Position numbers and translations under genes: made by a program. A stretch of DNA of 42,200 nucleotides from an uncultured Treponema sp. (GTDB lineage Bacteria; Spirochaetota; Spirochaetia; Treponematales; Treponemataceae): assembly GCA_900317625.1 (NCBI GenBank), contig ONHK01000017.1:1-42200 (forward strand). The letters run 5' to 3'. Under the pieces are notes generated by a model. It ran no database searches and was not told the DNA's origin. It saw only the letters and a program-made list of their open reading frames with translations. Shown piece by piece: positions 1 to 8,403 of this stretch. Positions within the stretch are counted from its first letter, which is position 1. Every line of letters starts with the position of its first letter.

Positions 1-165
1 TGTATTTTTGAACAAGCCGCAGATACTGACGGCTGGACTGAAGATGACTGGAAACAACTCTTGCCTTGGAACATAAAAATCACGTCTTTTGAACCCCAAA
101 GGTGTCTGGATGGGTGCCCCAGGGGGCCCAAAATTGACGGACACAGAAAAATCTGCGTTTTTTAA
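1..165 (+). CDS. 3' end of an unrecognised gene cut by the window edge
   Basis: Reading frame 1 is open from the first base to a TAA at 163-165, giving 54 residues that begin CIFEQAADTDGWTEDDWKQL. The first half is acidic and Trp-rich and looks like normal protein; the last 20 residues are Cys/Pro/Gly-rich and less convincing. I do not recognise a family. It may be the C-terminus of a gene lying to the left, or a chance open frame. The stretch 166-252 after it holds nothing I can identify. Confidence 0.3.
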   Translation, partial: CIFEQAADTDGWTEDDWKQLLPWNIKITSFEPQRCLDGCPRGPKIDGHRKICVF

Positions 166-252
166 CATCCTATAATGCGTATTCTGTCTATCAACGAAAT
201 AAGACAAAACTTTTTTCAGATTTGCCTTGCACTTTCCCTCTTTTAGATATTG

Positions 253-801
253 CTATTCGTATCTTGCCCGTTCACCGCCAATCAGTTTTGGTCTGCACCA
301 AGCCGCAACAACATGGGCATTTCCTACAGAATTCTGTTCTGGATGAAAAGGAACTGCGACATCTTTTAAATGCATTCCAATCAGTGTGTCGCCAATGTCA
401 ATTCCTGCAGAGGCTTTTATATGTTCAACAACAACTGGATTTTTAAATCCATGGTAAGCCGCAGTCGCGAAAGAACCTCCACCGTGAACCCAAGGAACAA
501 CAGAAACTGGCTCATAACCGAATTTTTGCGCACAGTCTTTTTCAACAACAAGCGCACGATTTAAATGTTCGCAGCATTGACAGGCAAGATAAATATTTTT
601 TGAAGAAAGAATTTCGTTTGCAACCTGGAAAATGACCTTCCCGATTTCTTCAGAAGAATTCTTGCCTATTTTTCCGCCGTTTATTTCGCTGGAAGAACAG
701 CCGATTACAAAGATTGAACCGTGTTCCTGAGGAAATTCTTCTAAAAAAGAATTTAACAAATTGCTGAATTGAGATTTTATGTCGTTTAATGAAAATTCCA
801 T
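253..801 (-). CDS. DUF436 / UPF0340 (YwlG-type) family protein
   Basis: A 182-residue protein of the TIGR01440/DUF436 family, known mainly from Firmicutes and of unproven biochemical function. Family-like stretches include the N-terminal GSIFVIGCSSSEINGGKIGK, the central YLACQCCEHLNRALVVE and a C-terminal CRPKLIGGERARYE. The length agrees with the family. The start at 801 is chosen because the minus strand reads AGAAGGG six bases before that ATG; the upstream in-frame ATGs at 825 and 822 would add a Lys-rich tail and swallow this ribosome site. It is transcribed away from trxB across a short AT-rich gap. The family call is firm; the function is unknown. Confidence 0.85.
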   Translation of the reverse strand: MEFSLNDIKSQFSNLLNSFLEEFPQEHGSIFVIGCSSSEINGGKIGKNSSEEIGKVIFQVANEILSSKNIYLACQCCEHLNRALVVEKDCAQKFGYEPVSVVPWVHGGGSFATAAYHGFKNPVVVEHIKASAGIDIGDTLIGMHLKDVAVPFHPEQNSVGNAHVVAAWCRPKLIGGERARYE

Positions 802-904
802 TTTTCCCTTCTTTTTTTTCATCAATTATATAAAAAATCCTAAAAAAGAAAAGGTTTTGACAGTTTTTATTGGATTTTTGGAAAAAAATTAATATATTTA
901 ATAT

Positions 905-1816
905 ATGGAAAGTAAAGATATTGTAATTATTGGCGGTGGAGTTGCCGGGCTTTCTGCCGGACTTTACGCTTCTCGTTCTGGAATGGATTCTGTTGTTATA
1001 GATGCTGGCGGTGGCGGTCAAGTTCTTGAAATTTACAATCTTGAAAATTATCCTGGCATTTTTCCGGCTGAAAACGGAACTAAACTGATTGAAAATCTTA
1101 TGAAACAGGCAGAATCTTTCGGTGCAAAAATTATTTATTCAGAAATTCTTTCCATTGATAAAAAAGATAATCTGTTTTTTGTAAAAACTGGAAAAACTGA
1201 ATTTGTGGCAAAATCTGTAATCTATGCGACTGGAGCGGCGCACAGCAAACTTGGAATTCCTGGCGAAGAACAGTTTGCCGGCGCGGGAGTTTCTTATTGT
1301 GCGGTTTGCGACGGACCTTTTTTTAAGAACAAGAGAGTTGTTGTGGTTGGCGGTGGCGACAGTGCATGTTCAGAGGCGTTGTATCTTGCAAATATTGCTT
1401 CCCACGTTGATTTGATTCATCGCAGAAATGAGCTAAGAGCGACAAAAGCTGTTGCAGAAAAAATCTTTTCAAATCCAAAAATAGATGTTCACTTTAATTT
1501 TATTGCAAAAGAAATTCTTGGGAAAGAAAGAGTTTCTGGAATCAATATAGAAAATGTTGATACAAAGCAAATTTCTTTGCTGGAAACAGATGCAGTCTTT
1601 ATCTTTGTTGGAATGGAACCTCGCACTTCTCTGCTGGAAACTTTAAAAAAAGATGAAAATGGCTACATAATCACAGATGAGAAAATGGCGACTTCTGTAC
1701 CGGGGCTTTTTATTGCCGGAGATGTACGTTCAAAACCGTTACGACAGATTATCACTGCCGCAAGTGATGGCGCTGTTGCCGCTGTCTGTGCCGCAAAATA
1801 TGTGAAAACTCTGTAG
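905..1816 (+). CDS. trxB: thioredoxin reductase
   Basis: NADPH- and FAD-dependent disulfide reductase of 303 residues that keeps thioredoxin reduced in the cytoplasm. Visible motifs are the FAD dinucleotide fold GGGVAG (residues 10-15), the redox pair CAVC (132-135) followed by DG, the NADPH fold VVGGGDSACSEA near residue 150, and the C-terminal FAD-binding PGLFIAGDVR. The active site is CAVC rather than the commoner CATC. The length fits low-molecular-weight bacterial TrxB. The ATG at 905 has only a weak GGAAAA element about 20 bases upstream, so translation initiation may be inefficient or leader-dependent. It is followed by the azl genes 60 bases later, with no clear terminator between them. 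Confidence 0.95.
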   Translation: MESKDIVIIGGGVAGLSAGLYASRSGMDSVVIDAGGGGQVLEIYNLENYPGIFPAENGTKLIENLMKQAESFGAKIIYSEILSIDKKDNLFFVKTGKTEFVAKSVIYATGAAHSKLGIPGEEQFAGAGVSYCAVCDGPFFKNKRVVVVGGGDSACSEALYLANIASHVDLIHRRNELRATKAVAEKIFSNPKIDVHFNFIAKEILGKERVSGINIENVDTKQISLLETDAVFIFVGMEPRTSLLETLKKDENGYIITDEKMATSVPGLFIAGDVRSKPLRQIITAASDGAVAAVCAAKYVKTL

Positions 1817-1877
1817 CTTTTAATTATTATTAAAAAATGTTATTGCCCTGAATTCTGAATATTTATAAAATATCATC

Positions 1878-2585
1878 ATGCGAACTGACAAAGTTTTACT
1901 GGCTTTAAAAATGGCTTTTCCGCATACAATTCCAATTTTGGCAGGATTTTTGTTTTTGGGATTTGCCTACGGACTTTACATGAATGTTTCGGGATTCAGT
2001 TTCTGGTATCCTTTTGCAATGGCGATTTTGATTTTTGGCAGCTCTTTGGAATTTATTACAGTAACAATGCTGCTCTCGCCTTTTGCGCCTCTTCAGGCTC
2101 TTCTTATTACGCTGATGGTTCAGGCACGACATCTTTTTTATGGAATTTCTATGCTCGAAAAATTCAAAGGTCTTGGCTGGAAAAAATTCTATCTTATTTA
2201 TGCGATGTGCGATGAAACTTTTTCTGTAAATTATACCGCGGAAATTCCAGATGGAGTTGATAAAGGCTGGTTCTATTTTTGGATTTCACTGTTGAATCAG
2301 TTTTATTGGGTTTTTGGCGCGACAATGGGTGGAATTTTTGGTTCGCTGATTACATTCAACACAAAAGGTTTGGATTTTGTTCTTACGGCAATGTTTACAG
2401 TCATTTTTGTTGATCGGCTTTTAAAAGAAAAAAAACACTACTCTGCCCTAATCGGTTTTGCTTCAACGCTGGCATGCCTTTTGATTTTTGGAAAAAATGC
2501 TTTTATGGTTCCTGCAATGGTCTGCATTCTTCTGCTTCTTTCGACATTCAAAAAACCTATTGAGAAATTTGGAGAACTTGAATGA
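1878..2585 (+). CDS. azlC: AzlC family branched-chain amino acid exporter subunit
   Basis: Integral membrane protein of 235 residues, the large subunit of the AzlCD exporter first known from azaleucine resistance in Bacillus and thought to export branched-chain amino acids and analogues. The N-terminal FPHTIPILAGFLFLGFAYGL and the QARHLFYGISMLEKFKG segment are typical of the family, and several hydrophobic helices run to the C-terminus. Its stop overlaps the start of azlD as ATGA, the usual sign of translational coupling. I see no good ribosome site before the ATG at 1878. Confidence 0.9.
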   Translation: MRTDKVLLALKMAFPHTIPILAGFLFLGFAYGLYMNVSGFSFWYPFAMAILIFGSSLEFITVTMLLSPFAPLQALLITLMVQARHLFYGISMLEKFKGLGWKKFYLIYAMCDETFSVNYTAEIPDGVDKGWFYFWISLLNQFYWVFGATMGGIFGSLITFNTKGLDFVLTAMFTVIFVDRLLKEKKHYSALIGFASTLACLLIFGKNAFMVPAMVCILLLLSTFKKPIEKFGELE

Positions 2586-2920
2586 CAGAAATGCCTTTTT
2601 TTCAACGTGCGATTATAATTGGAATTTGTGCGGCAGGCACTTTGCTTACTCGATTTTTGCCGTTTATTATTTTTAGAAGTTCAAAACCTGTGCCAGAATA
2701 TATTCGTTATCTGGGAAAAGCTCTTCCGTCGGCAATTTTTGCCATGCTGGTTGTCTATTGCTTGAAAGGCGTGAATATTTTTGCCGGAACTCATGGAATC
2801 CCGGAATTTATAGGAATTGCCGCAACAACAATTTTGTATATCATCTCTAAAAAAAATATGATGATTGCGATTGCCGGCGGAACTGCAATTTACATGATTT
2901 TGGTTCAGTTTGTGTTCTGA
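2582..2920 (+). CDS. azlD: AzlD family exporter subunit
   Basis: Small membrane protein of 112 residues with about four hydrophobic helices, matching the AzlD (branched-chain amino acid transport) family in size, in the early TRFLPFIIF segment and in the PSAIFAMLVVYCLKG stretch. AzlD pairs with AzlC to form the exporter. Its ATG overlaps the azlC stop codon by four bases, so the two are almost certainly co-translated. Confidence 0.9.
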   Translation: MTEMPFFQRAIIIGICAAGTLLTRFLPFIIFRSSKPVPEYIRYLGKALPSAIFAMLVVYCLKGVNIFAGTHGIPEFIGIAATTILYIISKKNMMIAIAGGTAIYMILVQFVF

Positions 2921-2952
2921 TTCATTTGAGATAACCAAAAAATAAAATTCTC

Positions 2953-2980
2953 TTGACTTTATACCCCACGTGGGTATATT
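2953..2980 (+). promoter_or_regulatory. csoR promoter with embedded CsoR-type operator
   Basis: A -35 element TTGACT (2953-2958) and a -10 element TATATT (2975-2980) are 16 bases apart. The GC-rich inverted repeat ATACCCCACGTGGGTAT (2961-2977) fills the spacer and overlaps the -10. CsoR-family operators are G/C-tract palindromes of this type, so a CsoR dimer pair bound here would block RNA polymerase. The elements are seen directly; the assignment as a CsoR site is inferred from the gene that follows. Confidence 0.85.
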
Positions 2981-3011
2981 TTATTTACACGAGGATTATT
3001 TAAAAAATCAA

Positions 3012-3341
3012 ATGGAAAATAAAGTTGAAACAGAAGTAAAATGTGAAAAATGTTGCTGTGGATATAAAAAAAAGGAACGAAGTTCGCAAGAATTCAAGTC
3101 ACTCATGAATAGGCTCAGCAGAATTGAGGGGCAAATCAACGGAATTAAGCGAATGCTCGAAAATGATGCGTATTGTCCGGATATTTTGATTCAGGTTTCC
3201 GCAGCGAATGCGGCCTTGAATTCCTTTGGGAAGGAATTGCTTTCAAGCCACATCCATACTTGCGTTGTTGACAATATAAAAGCTGGAAAAATGGAAGTTG
3301 TTGACGAATTGGTTCATACTTTGCAAAAAATGATGAAATAA
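3012..3341 (+). CDS. csoR: CsoR-type copper-sensing repressor
   Basis: A 109-residue DUF156/CsoR-RcnR family regulator that releases DNA on binding Cu(I). The metal ligands of the family appear as Cys55, His80 and Cys84 (in YCPDIL and SSHIHTCVV), and the DNA-contacting RLSRIEGQINGIKRMLE helix is present. The start at 3012 is preferred over an upstream in-frame GTG at 2970, because that codon lies inside the operator. A GAGGA element lies 16 bases upstream, somewhat far. The N-terminus has an extra CEKCCC cluster (residues 11-16) not part of the core fold, possibly another metal site. It sits 119 bases before copA, which supports copper rather than nickel or sulfide sensing. Confidence 0.9.
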   Translation: MENKVETEVKCEKCCCGYKKKERSSQEFKSLMNRLSRIEGQINGIKRMLENDAYCPDILIQVSAANAALNSFGKELLSSHIHTCVVDNIKAGKMEVVDELVHTLQKMMK

Positions 3342-3460
3342 ATTAATAGTTTGAATGTTGAGTTTTTTTTCTGAATCTATAAATTGAATAAGCGGGAAGA
3401 AAAAGTGCGTCAATTCGCCATGTTAAGACTGATGAAAATTTTTGTTTCTTGGAGGCTTTT

Positions 3461-6019
3461 ATGGAAAGATATTCTGTTTCAGGAATGAGTTGTGCGGCTT
3501 GTGTTGCGCGTGTTGAAAAAGCTGTTTCAAAAGTTCCTGGAGTAACTAGCTGCGCGGTAAGTCTTTTAACAAATTCCATGGGCGTTGAAGGAACGGCTTC
3601 TGCGGAAGAAATTGTGGCTGCGGTTAAAAATGCAGGTTACGATGCTGAAAAAATAGAAAAAAAATCTGGAAAATCAAAGTCCGCGGAAAAATCTTCAACC
3701 TCTTCATCAAGGGTAAACGTTGAAAAAAATCTTTTGCGTGATAAAGAAACTCCTGTTTTAAAAAAGCGGCTCGCCTGGTCAGCAGGGCTTCTGCTAGTTC
3801 TTATGTATCTGACCATGGGACATGTTATGTGGAACTGGCCGATTCCTGCATGGTTCATGAAAAATGGCGGAAATCATGTTGCAATGGGACTTGTAGAAAT
3901 GATTCTGGCGTTTGCAATCATGCTGATTAACAAAAAATTCTTTGTGAACGGCTTTAAAAGTCTTTTTCATGGAGCACCCAATATGGACACGCTGGTTGCA
4001 ATGGGCTCTGGAATTTCGTTTTTGTACAGCACATTTCTGCTTTTTGCAATGACGGATTCAGCTTTGGCTGGAAATGCCGAGAAATCAATGTTTTACATGC
4101 ACAACTTGTATTTTGAAAGCGTGGCGATGATTGTAACATTGATTACAGTTGGGAAACTGCTTGAGGCAATCTCAAAGGGAAAAACAACGAATGCGCTGGA
4201 AAGTCTGATGAAACTTGCACCAAAAACCGCAACATTGATTCGGAGCGGAAAAGAAACTGAAGTTTTAATTGAAGAAGTAAAAATTGATGATATTTTTGTT
4301 GTTAGGCCGGGCGAAAATATTCCTGTTGATGGAAAAATCATTGAAGGAAACACCGCGATAAACGAATCTGCTCTTACCGGAGAATCAATTCCTGTAGACA
4401 AAACTGTTGGTGACGAAGTTTCTGCTGGAACAATAAACCAGAGCGGTTTTATAAAATGTCAGGCGACAAGAATTGGCGAAGACACAACGCTTTCCCAGAT
4501 TATTCAAATGGTAAGCGATTCCGCCACAACAAAAGCCCCGATTGCAAAAATCGCAGACAAAGTTTCCGGCGTTTTTGTGCCGGCGGTACTTGCAATTTCT
4601 TTAATAACTTTTGTGATTTGGCTTTTGGTCGGTTCAGAATTTTCTTTCAGCCTGGGAAGAGCAATTTCTGTTCTTGTTGTAAGTTGCCCTTGTGCGCTTG
4701 GGCTTGCAACTCCTGTGGCGATTATGGTTGGAAACGGAGTTGGTGCAAAAAATGGAATTCTTTTTAAAACCTCTGAAAGTCTTGAGGAAACTGGAAAAAC
4801 TCAAATCGTTGTTTTGGATAAAACCGGAACAGTAACAAAAGGCGAACCTCTGGTTACAGATGTAATTCCAAATCAAATCACTGAAAATGAGCTTATTGAA
4901 AAAGCTGCAAGCCTTGAAGCAAAAAGCGAGCATCCGTTAAGCAAAGCCGTTCTGAAAAAAGCGCAGGAAAATGGAATAAAGACAAAAAATGTAACAGATT
5001 TTTCTTCTGTGCCGGGAAACGGACTTACTGCAAAAATGGACGGAACAAATCTTTTTGGCGGAAATTTAAACTATATAGAAAAAATTGCTCCAAATTCAAT
5101 TGATAAAAACATTCTGGAACAGGCGGAAAAACTTTCAGAAGAAGGAAAAACTCCCCTTTTCTTTGCTGAAAATGAAAAATTTCTTGGAATTATTGCAGTT
5201 TCAGATGTTATAAAAGATGACAGCGCAAAAGCGATTTCTGAACTAAAAAATATGGGAATCAAAGTTGTGCTTCTTACTGGCGACAATGAAAAAACTGCGA
5301 ATGCAATCGGTAAAAAAGCTGGAGTTGATCAAGTTATTGCCGGTGTTCTTCCTGACGGAAAAGAAAAAATTGTAAAAGAATTCAAAAAAGCCAGAAAAAC
5401 TTGTATGGTTGGCGACGGAATAAATGATGCCCCTGCCCTTACCATTGCGGACACAGGAATGGCGGTTGGCGCAGGAACTGATGTTGCGTTGGATGCGGCA
5501 AATGTTGTGCTTGTAAAAAGTTCGCTTCTGGACGTTCCGGTGGCAATCCGTCTTAGTCGAAAAACGTTAAAAAATATACACGAAAATCTGTTTTGGGCGT
5601 TTTTCTACAATATTATATTAATTCCGATTGCGGCCGGAGTTTATTACCATGCGTTCGGACTTAGCATGAATCCTATGTTTGGTGCGGCGGCAATGAGCCT
5701 TTCAAGTTTTTGCGTTGTTACAAATGCACTAAGATTGAATTTAATAAATATCAGAAATGCAAAATACGACAGAAAAATCAAAAATTCTGTTCAAAATAAA
5801 ATAGGAGCAAATGTGTCAGAAAAAACATTAAAAGTTGAAGGAATGATGTGCAGTCATTGTGAAAAACACGTAAAAGAAGCGCTTGAAAAACTTGACGGTG
5901 TTCAGGAAGCAACTGCAGATCACGAAAAAAAGCAGGTTGTTGTAAAACTTACAAAAGATATTCCAGATTCTGAATTTGAAAAAGCAATTACAGAAGCTGG
6001 ATATACTTTTGTAAAATGA
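3461..6019 (+). CDS. copA: copper-exporting P1B-type ATPase with N- and C-terminal HMA domains
   Basis: An 852-residue P-type ATPase that pumps Cu(I) out of the cytoplasm. In order: an N-terminal heavy-metal domain with GMSCAAC (Cys11, Cys14); transmembrane helices; the TGES actuator loop; the membrane ion site SCPCALG (Cys409, Cys411); the phosphorylation motif DKTGT (Asp453); the hinge GDGINDAP; and a second heavy-metal domain at the C-terminus with GMMCSHC (Cys797, Cys800). The start at 3461 has GGAGG seven bases upstream; the in-frame TTG at 3449 overlaps that site and is rejected. A C-terminal metal domain is unusual for CopA, which normally keeps these at the N-terminus; here it resembles a fused CopZ chaperone. 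Confidence 0.95.
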   Translation: MERYSVSGMSCAACVARVEKAVSKVPGVTSCAVSLLTNSMGVEGTASAEEIVAAVKNAGYDAEKIEKKSGKSKSAEKSSTSSSRVNVEKNLLRDKETPVLKKRLAWSAGLLLVLMYLTMGHVMWNWPIPAWFMKNGGNHVAMGLVEMILAFAIMLINKKFFVNGFKSLFHGAPNMDTLVAMGSGISFLYSTFLLFAMTDSALAGNAEKSMFYMHNLYFESVAMIVTLITVGKLLEAISKGKTTNALESLMKLAPKTATLIRSGKETEVLIEEVKIDDIFVVRPGENIPVDGKIIEGNTAINESALTGESIPVDKTVGDEVSAGTINQSGFIKCQATRIGEDTTLSQIIQMVSDSATTKAPIAKIADKVSGVFVPAVLAISLITFVIWLLVGSEFSFSLGRAISVLVVSCPCALGLATPVAIMVGNGVGAKNGILFKTSESLEETGKTQIVVLDKTGTVTKGEPLVTDVIPNQITENELIEKAASLEAKSEHPLSKAVLKKAQENGIKTKNVTDFSSVPGNGLTAKMDGTNLFGGNLNYIEKIAPNSIDKNILEQAEKLSEEGKTPLFFAENEKFLGIIAVSDVIKDDSAKAISELKNMGIKVVLLTGDNEKTANAIGKKAGVDQVIAGVLPDGKEKIVKEFKKARKTCMVGDGINDAPALTIADTGMAVGAGTDVALDAANVVLVKSSLLDVPVAIRLSRKTLKNIHENLFWAFFYNIILIPIAAGVYYHAFGLSMNPMFGAAAMSLSSFCVVTNALRLNLINIRNAKYDRKIKNSVQNKIGANVSEKTLKVEGMMCSHCEKHVKEALEKLDGVQEATADHEKKQVVVKLTKDIPDSEFEKAITEAGYTFVK
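5813..6019 (+). other. candidate internal translation start giving a free CopZ-like chaperone
   Basis: Inside copA, the sequence AGGAG (5803-5807) stands five bases before an in-frame GTG (5813). Translation from there would give a 68-residue protein consisting of exactly one heavy-metal domain, the size of stand-alone CopZ copper chaperones, with its CxxC in GMMCSHC. The upstream linker is low-complexity and Lys/Asn-rich. The motif and frame are seen; expression of the short form is inference. It could instead be the fossil ribosome site of a once-separate copZ gene. Confidence 0.5.
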
Positions 6020-6025
6020 AAAATA

Positions 6026-6784
6026 TTAAAGCACAGCTTTAAGGAACTGCTGAAGGCGCTCGTTTTGAGGATTTACAAAAATCTGCTCTGGAGTTCCTTC
6101 TGCCCCGATTTTGCCGTCTTCCATAAAAATTACGCGGTCGGCAACTTCGCGGGCAAATCCCATTTCATGCGTTACAACAACCATTGTCATTCCATCGCTG
6201 GCCAGCTGCTTCATAACAGCTAAAACTTCACCAACAAGCTCTGGATCAAGTGCAGAAGTTGGTTCATCAAAAAGAATCGTTTTTGGTTCCATTGCAAGCG
6301 CTCTGGCAATAGCTACACGCTGCTGCTGTCCGCCGGAAAGATTTCCAGGATACGCGTTAAGTTTGTCTCCAAGACCAACGCGGTTCAAAAGTTCAATTCC
6401 TTTTTTTTCCGCTTCTTCTTTTGATTTGCCCAGAACATGCATAGGAGCAATCATTGTGTTCTGCAAAGCTGTTTTGTGAGGAAAAAGATTGAAACGCTGG
6501 AAAACCATTCCAACTTCCAAAAGAATATCACGGCGTTCCTTTGAAGAAATTTTCAGTTTTCTTACGCCATCCTTATATTGGGTCAAAAGTCTGTCTTCAA
6601 TGTAGATAGAACCATTATTTATGTGCTCAAGATGATTCAACGCACGCAAAAATGTTGATTTTCCGGCACCGCTCGGACCGATAATGCAAACAACTTCCTT
6701 TGGCTTTACCGCAAGACTTACACCTTTAAGAACATCAAGTTTTCCGAATGAAACTTTTATGTCTTCTGCCCTAATCATATCCAT
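6026..6784 (-). CDS. polar amino acid ABC transporter ATP-binding protein
   Basis: A 252-residue cytoplasmic ATPase that drives amino-acid uptake, of the GlnQ/ArtP/HisP group. Walker A is GPSGAGKST (36-44), the Q-loop lies in [10 protein letters not shown], the signature is [15 protein letters not shown], and Walker B is [12 protein letters not shown], followed by the H-loop in VVVTHEM. The start at 6784 has GGAGG eight bases upstream. It is the last gene of a three-gene operon (binding protein, permease, ATPase) with gaps of 16-19 bases. The exact substrate cannot be read from the sequence. Confidence 0.95.
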   Translation of the reverse strand: MDMIRAEDIKVSFGKLDVLKGVSLAVKPKEVVCIIGPSGAGKSTFLRALNHLEHINNGSIYIEDRLLTQYKDGVRKLKISSKERRDILLEVGMVFQRFNLFPHKTALQNTMIAPMHVLGKSKEEAEKKGIELLNRVGLGDKLNAYPGNLSGGQQQRVAIARALAMEPKTILFDEPTSALDPELVGEVLAVMKQLASDGMTMVVVTHEMGFAREVADRVIFMEDGKIGAEGTPEQIFVNPQNERLQQFLKAVL

Positions 6785-6800
6785 TTCTGTTTCCTCCGCC

Positions 6801-7457
6801 TTACTCGTAAGTATTTTTCTTTTCCAGACAGTGGAACAGCAATGTGAACACTGCGGTAATTATAAGATAAAGAATCATTGCAGGAATATAAACAAGCGAA
6901 GACGCTGTAGATGACTGAATGCTTCGTGTAACTTTCGTAATATCAGCAAGCGCAATAATTGAAACAAGGGAAGCATCTTTTAACATCATAATAAATTCGT
7001 TTCCAACAGGTGGAACCAATCTTCTTATTGATTGAGGAATTATTATAAGGCGCATTGTCTGAATGTAGCTTAAGCCAAGAACTTTTCCGGCTTCCATCTG
7101 ACCTTTGTCGATAGACTGAATTGCAGAACGGAAAATTTCGCTGCAGTATGCGCCGCTATTCAAAGAAAATGCGATGAATGCGGCAAGAAATTTATTATTT
7201 ATTGTAAGAGCTTCATTTATTTCTGGAAGTCCATAATAAACAAAATAAAGCTGCATCAAAAGTGGAGTTCCACGAAAAAAGAAAACGTACGCCTTGCTCA
7301 ATGCGCGCAGAATTTTTCTTTTTGACATTGAGCCGAGCGCAAGAATTATTCCTAGAAAAAGGCCTGCCATTACAGAAACCAATGTAAGAGAAATTGTAAC
7401 CCGCGCACCTGCTAAAAGCTGCGGAATCCAACTAAGAATTTTTTGCAATGTGTTCAT
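6801..7457 (-). CDS. polar amino acid ABC transporter permease
   Basis: A 218-residue inner-membrane permease of the HisM/GlnP (3-TM amino acid) family. The protein starts with an amphipathic stretch, then a hydrophobic helix [20 protein letters not shown], the family's [17 protein letters not shown] motif, and the EAA-type loop [21 protein letters not shown] that docks on the ATPase. It lies between the binding protein and ATPase genes. Only one permease gene is present, so it probably works as a homodimer. Confidence 0.95.
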   Translation of the reverse strand: MNTLQKILSWIPQLLAGARVTISLTLVSVMAGLFLGIILALGSMSKRKILRALSKAYVFFFRGTPLLMQLYFVYYGLPEINEALTINNKFLAAFIAFSLNSGAYCSEIFRSAIQSIDKGQMEAGKVLGLSYIQTMRLIIIPQSIRRLVPPVGNEFIMMLKDASLVSIIALADITKVTRSIQSSTASSLVYIPAMILYLIITAVFTLLFHCLEKKNTYE

Positions 7458-7476
7458 ACAGCAGACCCTTTTTTAT

Positions 7477-8280
7477 TCATTTTATTGAATCGGACAAATC
7501 CATTCCGAATATTTTTTCGTACAAAGCTTTCATTGTTCCATCTGCTATCATATCAGAGATTGCAGTGTCAATTTTTTCCAAAAGAACCGAATTGCCTTTT
7601 TTTACGCAGACACCCAGAAATTCATCCGGATTGCTAAGCCAAACTGATTTGAATACAGTATCAGCAGGAGCTAGATAATCAACAGCAACAACAGTGTCGC
7701 TTACAACCGCATCAATTCTTTTAAGACGAAGATCATCGTAAGCGTTCATAACTTTGTCATAACCGTTTTCAATATATGTAAAACCAAGTTCTGCAGAATG
7801 TTTTTTTGTGTAAAAATCAGAAGATGTTTCAGCCTGATAACCTACTTTCAATCCTGCCAAATCAGAGAATTTTGTGATTGTAAGCGGAGAATCTTTGCGG
7901 ACAATAATTGCCTGCCCATTTCCAACATATGGCTGAGAAAAATCAAAAGCGGCTTTTCGTTCATCTGTGATTGTTGCCGCAGAAATTACTGCATCATAGC
8001 GGTTTGTGTTCAATCCTGCAAAAATTCCATCCCAGGCTGTGTCTATGAATTCAACTTCAAGACCCATTCGCTTTGCAAGTTCCTTTGAAAGTTCAACATC
8101 GAAACCGGTTGGAGTTTTTCCGTCTTCTGCAAAATATTCCATTGGCGGATAACCAATTTCCATTCCGACCAAAAATTTGCCTTTTTGAACTGTGAATTCA
8201 CCTTTTTCAACTTTTTTTGAACAGCCAAAAAGCGCAAAAACCAAAAGACCTGCACTTATTACAGAAACCAATTTTTTCAT
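7477..8280 (-). CDS. amino acid ABC transporter substrate-binding lipoprotein
   Basis: A 267-residue solute-binding protein (SBP_bac_3 family) that captures amino acids outside the inner membrane. The start at 8280 gives a lipoprotein signal, with a hydrophobic stretch to residue 19 and the lipidated Cys20 in ALFGCSKK. Family landmarks include GMEIGYPPMEYFAEDGKTPT, GFDVELSKELAKRMG and the AWDGIFAGL hinge region. An upstream in-frame start at 8352 is rejected because it would run through the hairpin and lose the signal peptide. It is first in the transporter operon. Its leader contains a promoter and a terminator-like hairpin, described separately. Confidence 0.93.
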   Translation of the reverse strand: MKKLVSVISAGLLVFALFGCSKKVEKGEFTVQKGKFLVGMEIGYPPMEYFAEDGKTPTGFDVELSKELAKRMGLEVEFIDTAWDGIFAGLNTNRYDAVISAATITDERKAAFDFSQPYVGNGQAIIVRKDSPLTITKFSDLAGLKVGYQAETSSDFYTKKHSAELGFTYIENGYDKVMNAYDDLRLKRIDAVVSDTVVAVDYLAPADTVFKSVWLSNPDEFLGVCVKKGNSVLLEKIDTAISDMIADGTMKALYEKIFGMDLSDSIK

Positions 8281-8298
8281 GGAAAGCCCCCGAGTAAT

Positions 8299-8343
8299 AA
8301 AAAAAATTGACAAAGAGCCTGCCGCGGCAAACGTCTTTGTCAA
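8299..8343 (-). terminator. terminator-type hairpin in the leader of the amino acid transporter
   Basis: On the minus strand a perfect 10-bp stem (TTGACAAAGA at 8343-8334 pairing with TCTTTGTCAA at 8316-8307) encloses the self-complementary TGCCGCGGCA (8329-8320) and is followed at once by eight T residues (8306-8299). That is the form of an intrinsic terminator. It lies 60 bases past the chemoreceptor stop and 18 bases before the binding-protein start. It can serve as the terminator of the upstream gene, but a good promoter lies just upstream of it, so it could also attenuate the transporter operon. Confidence 0.75.
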
Positions 8344-8353
8344 ATGACACATA

Positions 8354-8382
8354 ATTATAGAAAAAAATGTGATTTAGAGCAA
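8354..8382 (-). promoter_or_regulatory. sigma-70 type promoter upstream of the transporter operon
   Basis: Minus-strand -35 TTGCTC (8382-8377), a 17-base spacer, and a consensus -10 TATAAT (8359-8354). The predicted start point, about 8347, falls immediately before the terminator-like hairpin. The binding-protein ATG is about 67 bases downstream. Confidence 0.7.
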
Positions 8383-8403
8383 GATTTTATTGAGTTTTAA
8401 CCA

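Noticed and set aside
855..904. TTGACA at 857-862 as the trxB promoter
   Set aside because: No acceptable -10 lies 15-19 bases downstream; the nearest TATATT is about 30 bases away.
2970..3011. Longer CsoR starting at GTG 2970
   Set aside because: That codon lies inside the operator and between the -35 and -10 elements, upstream of the transcription start.
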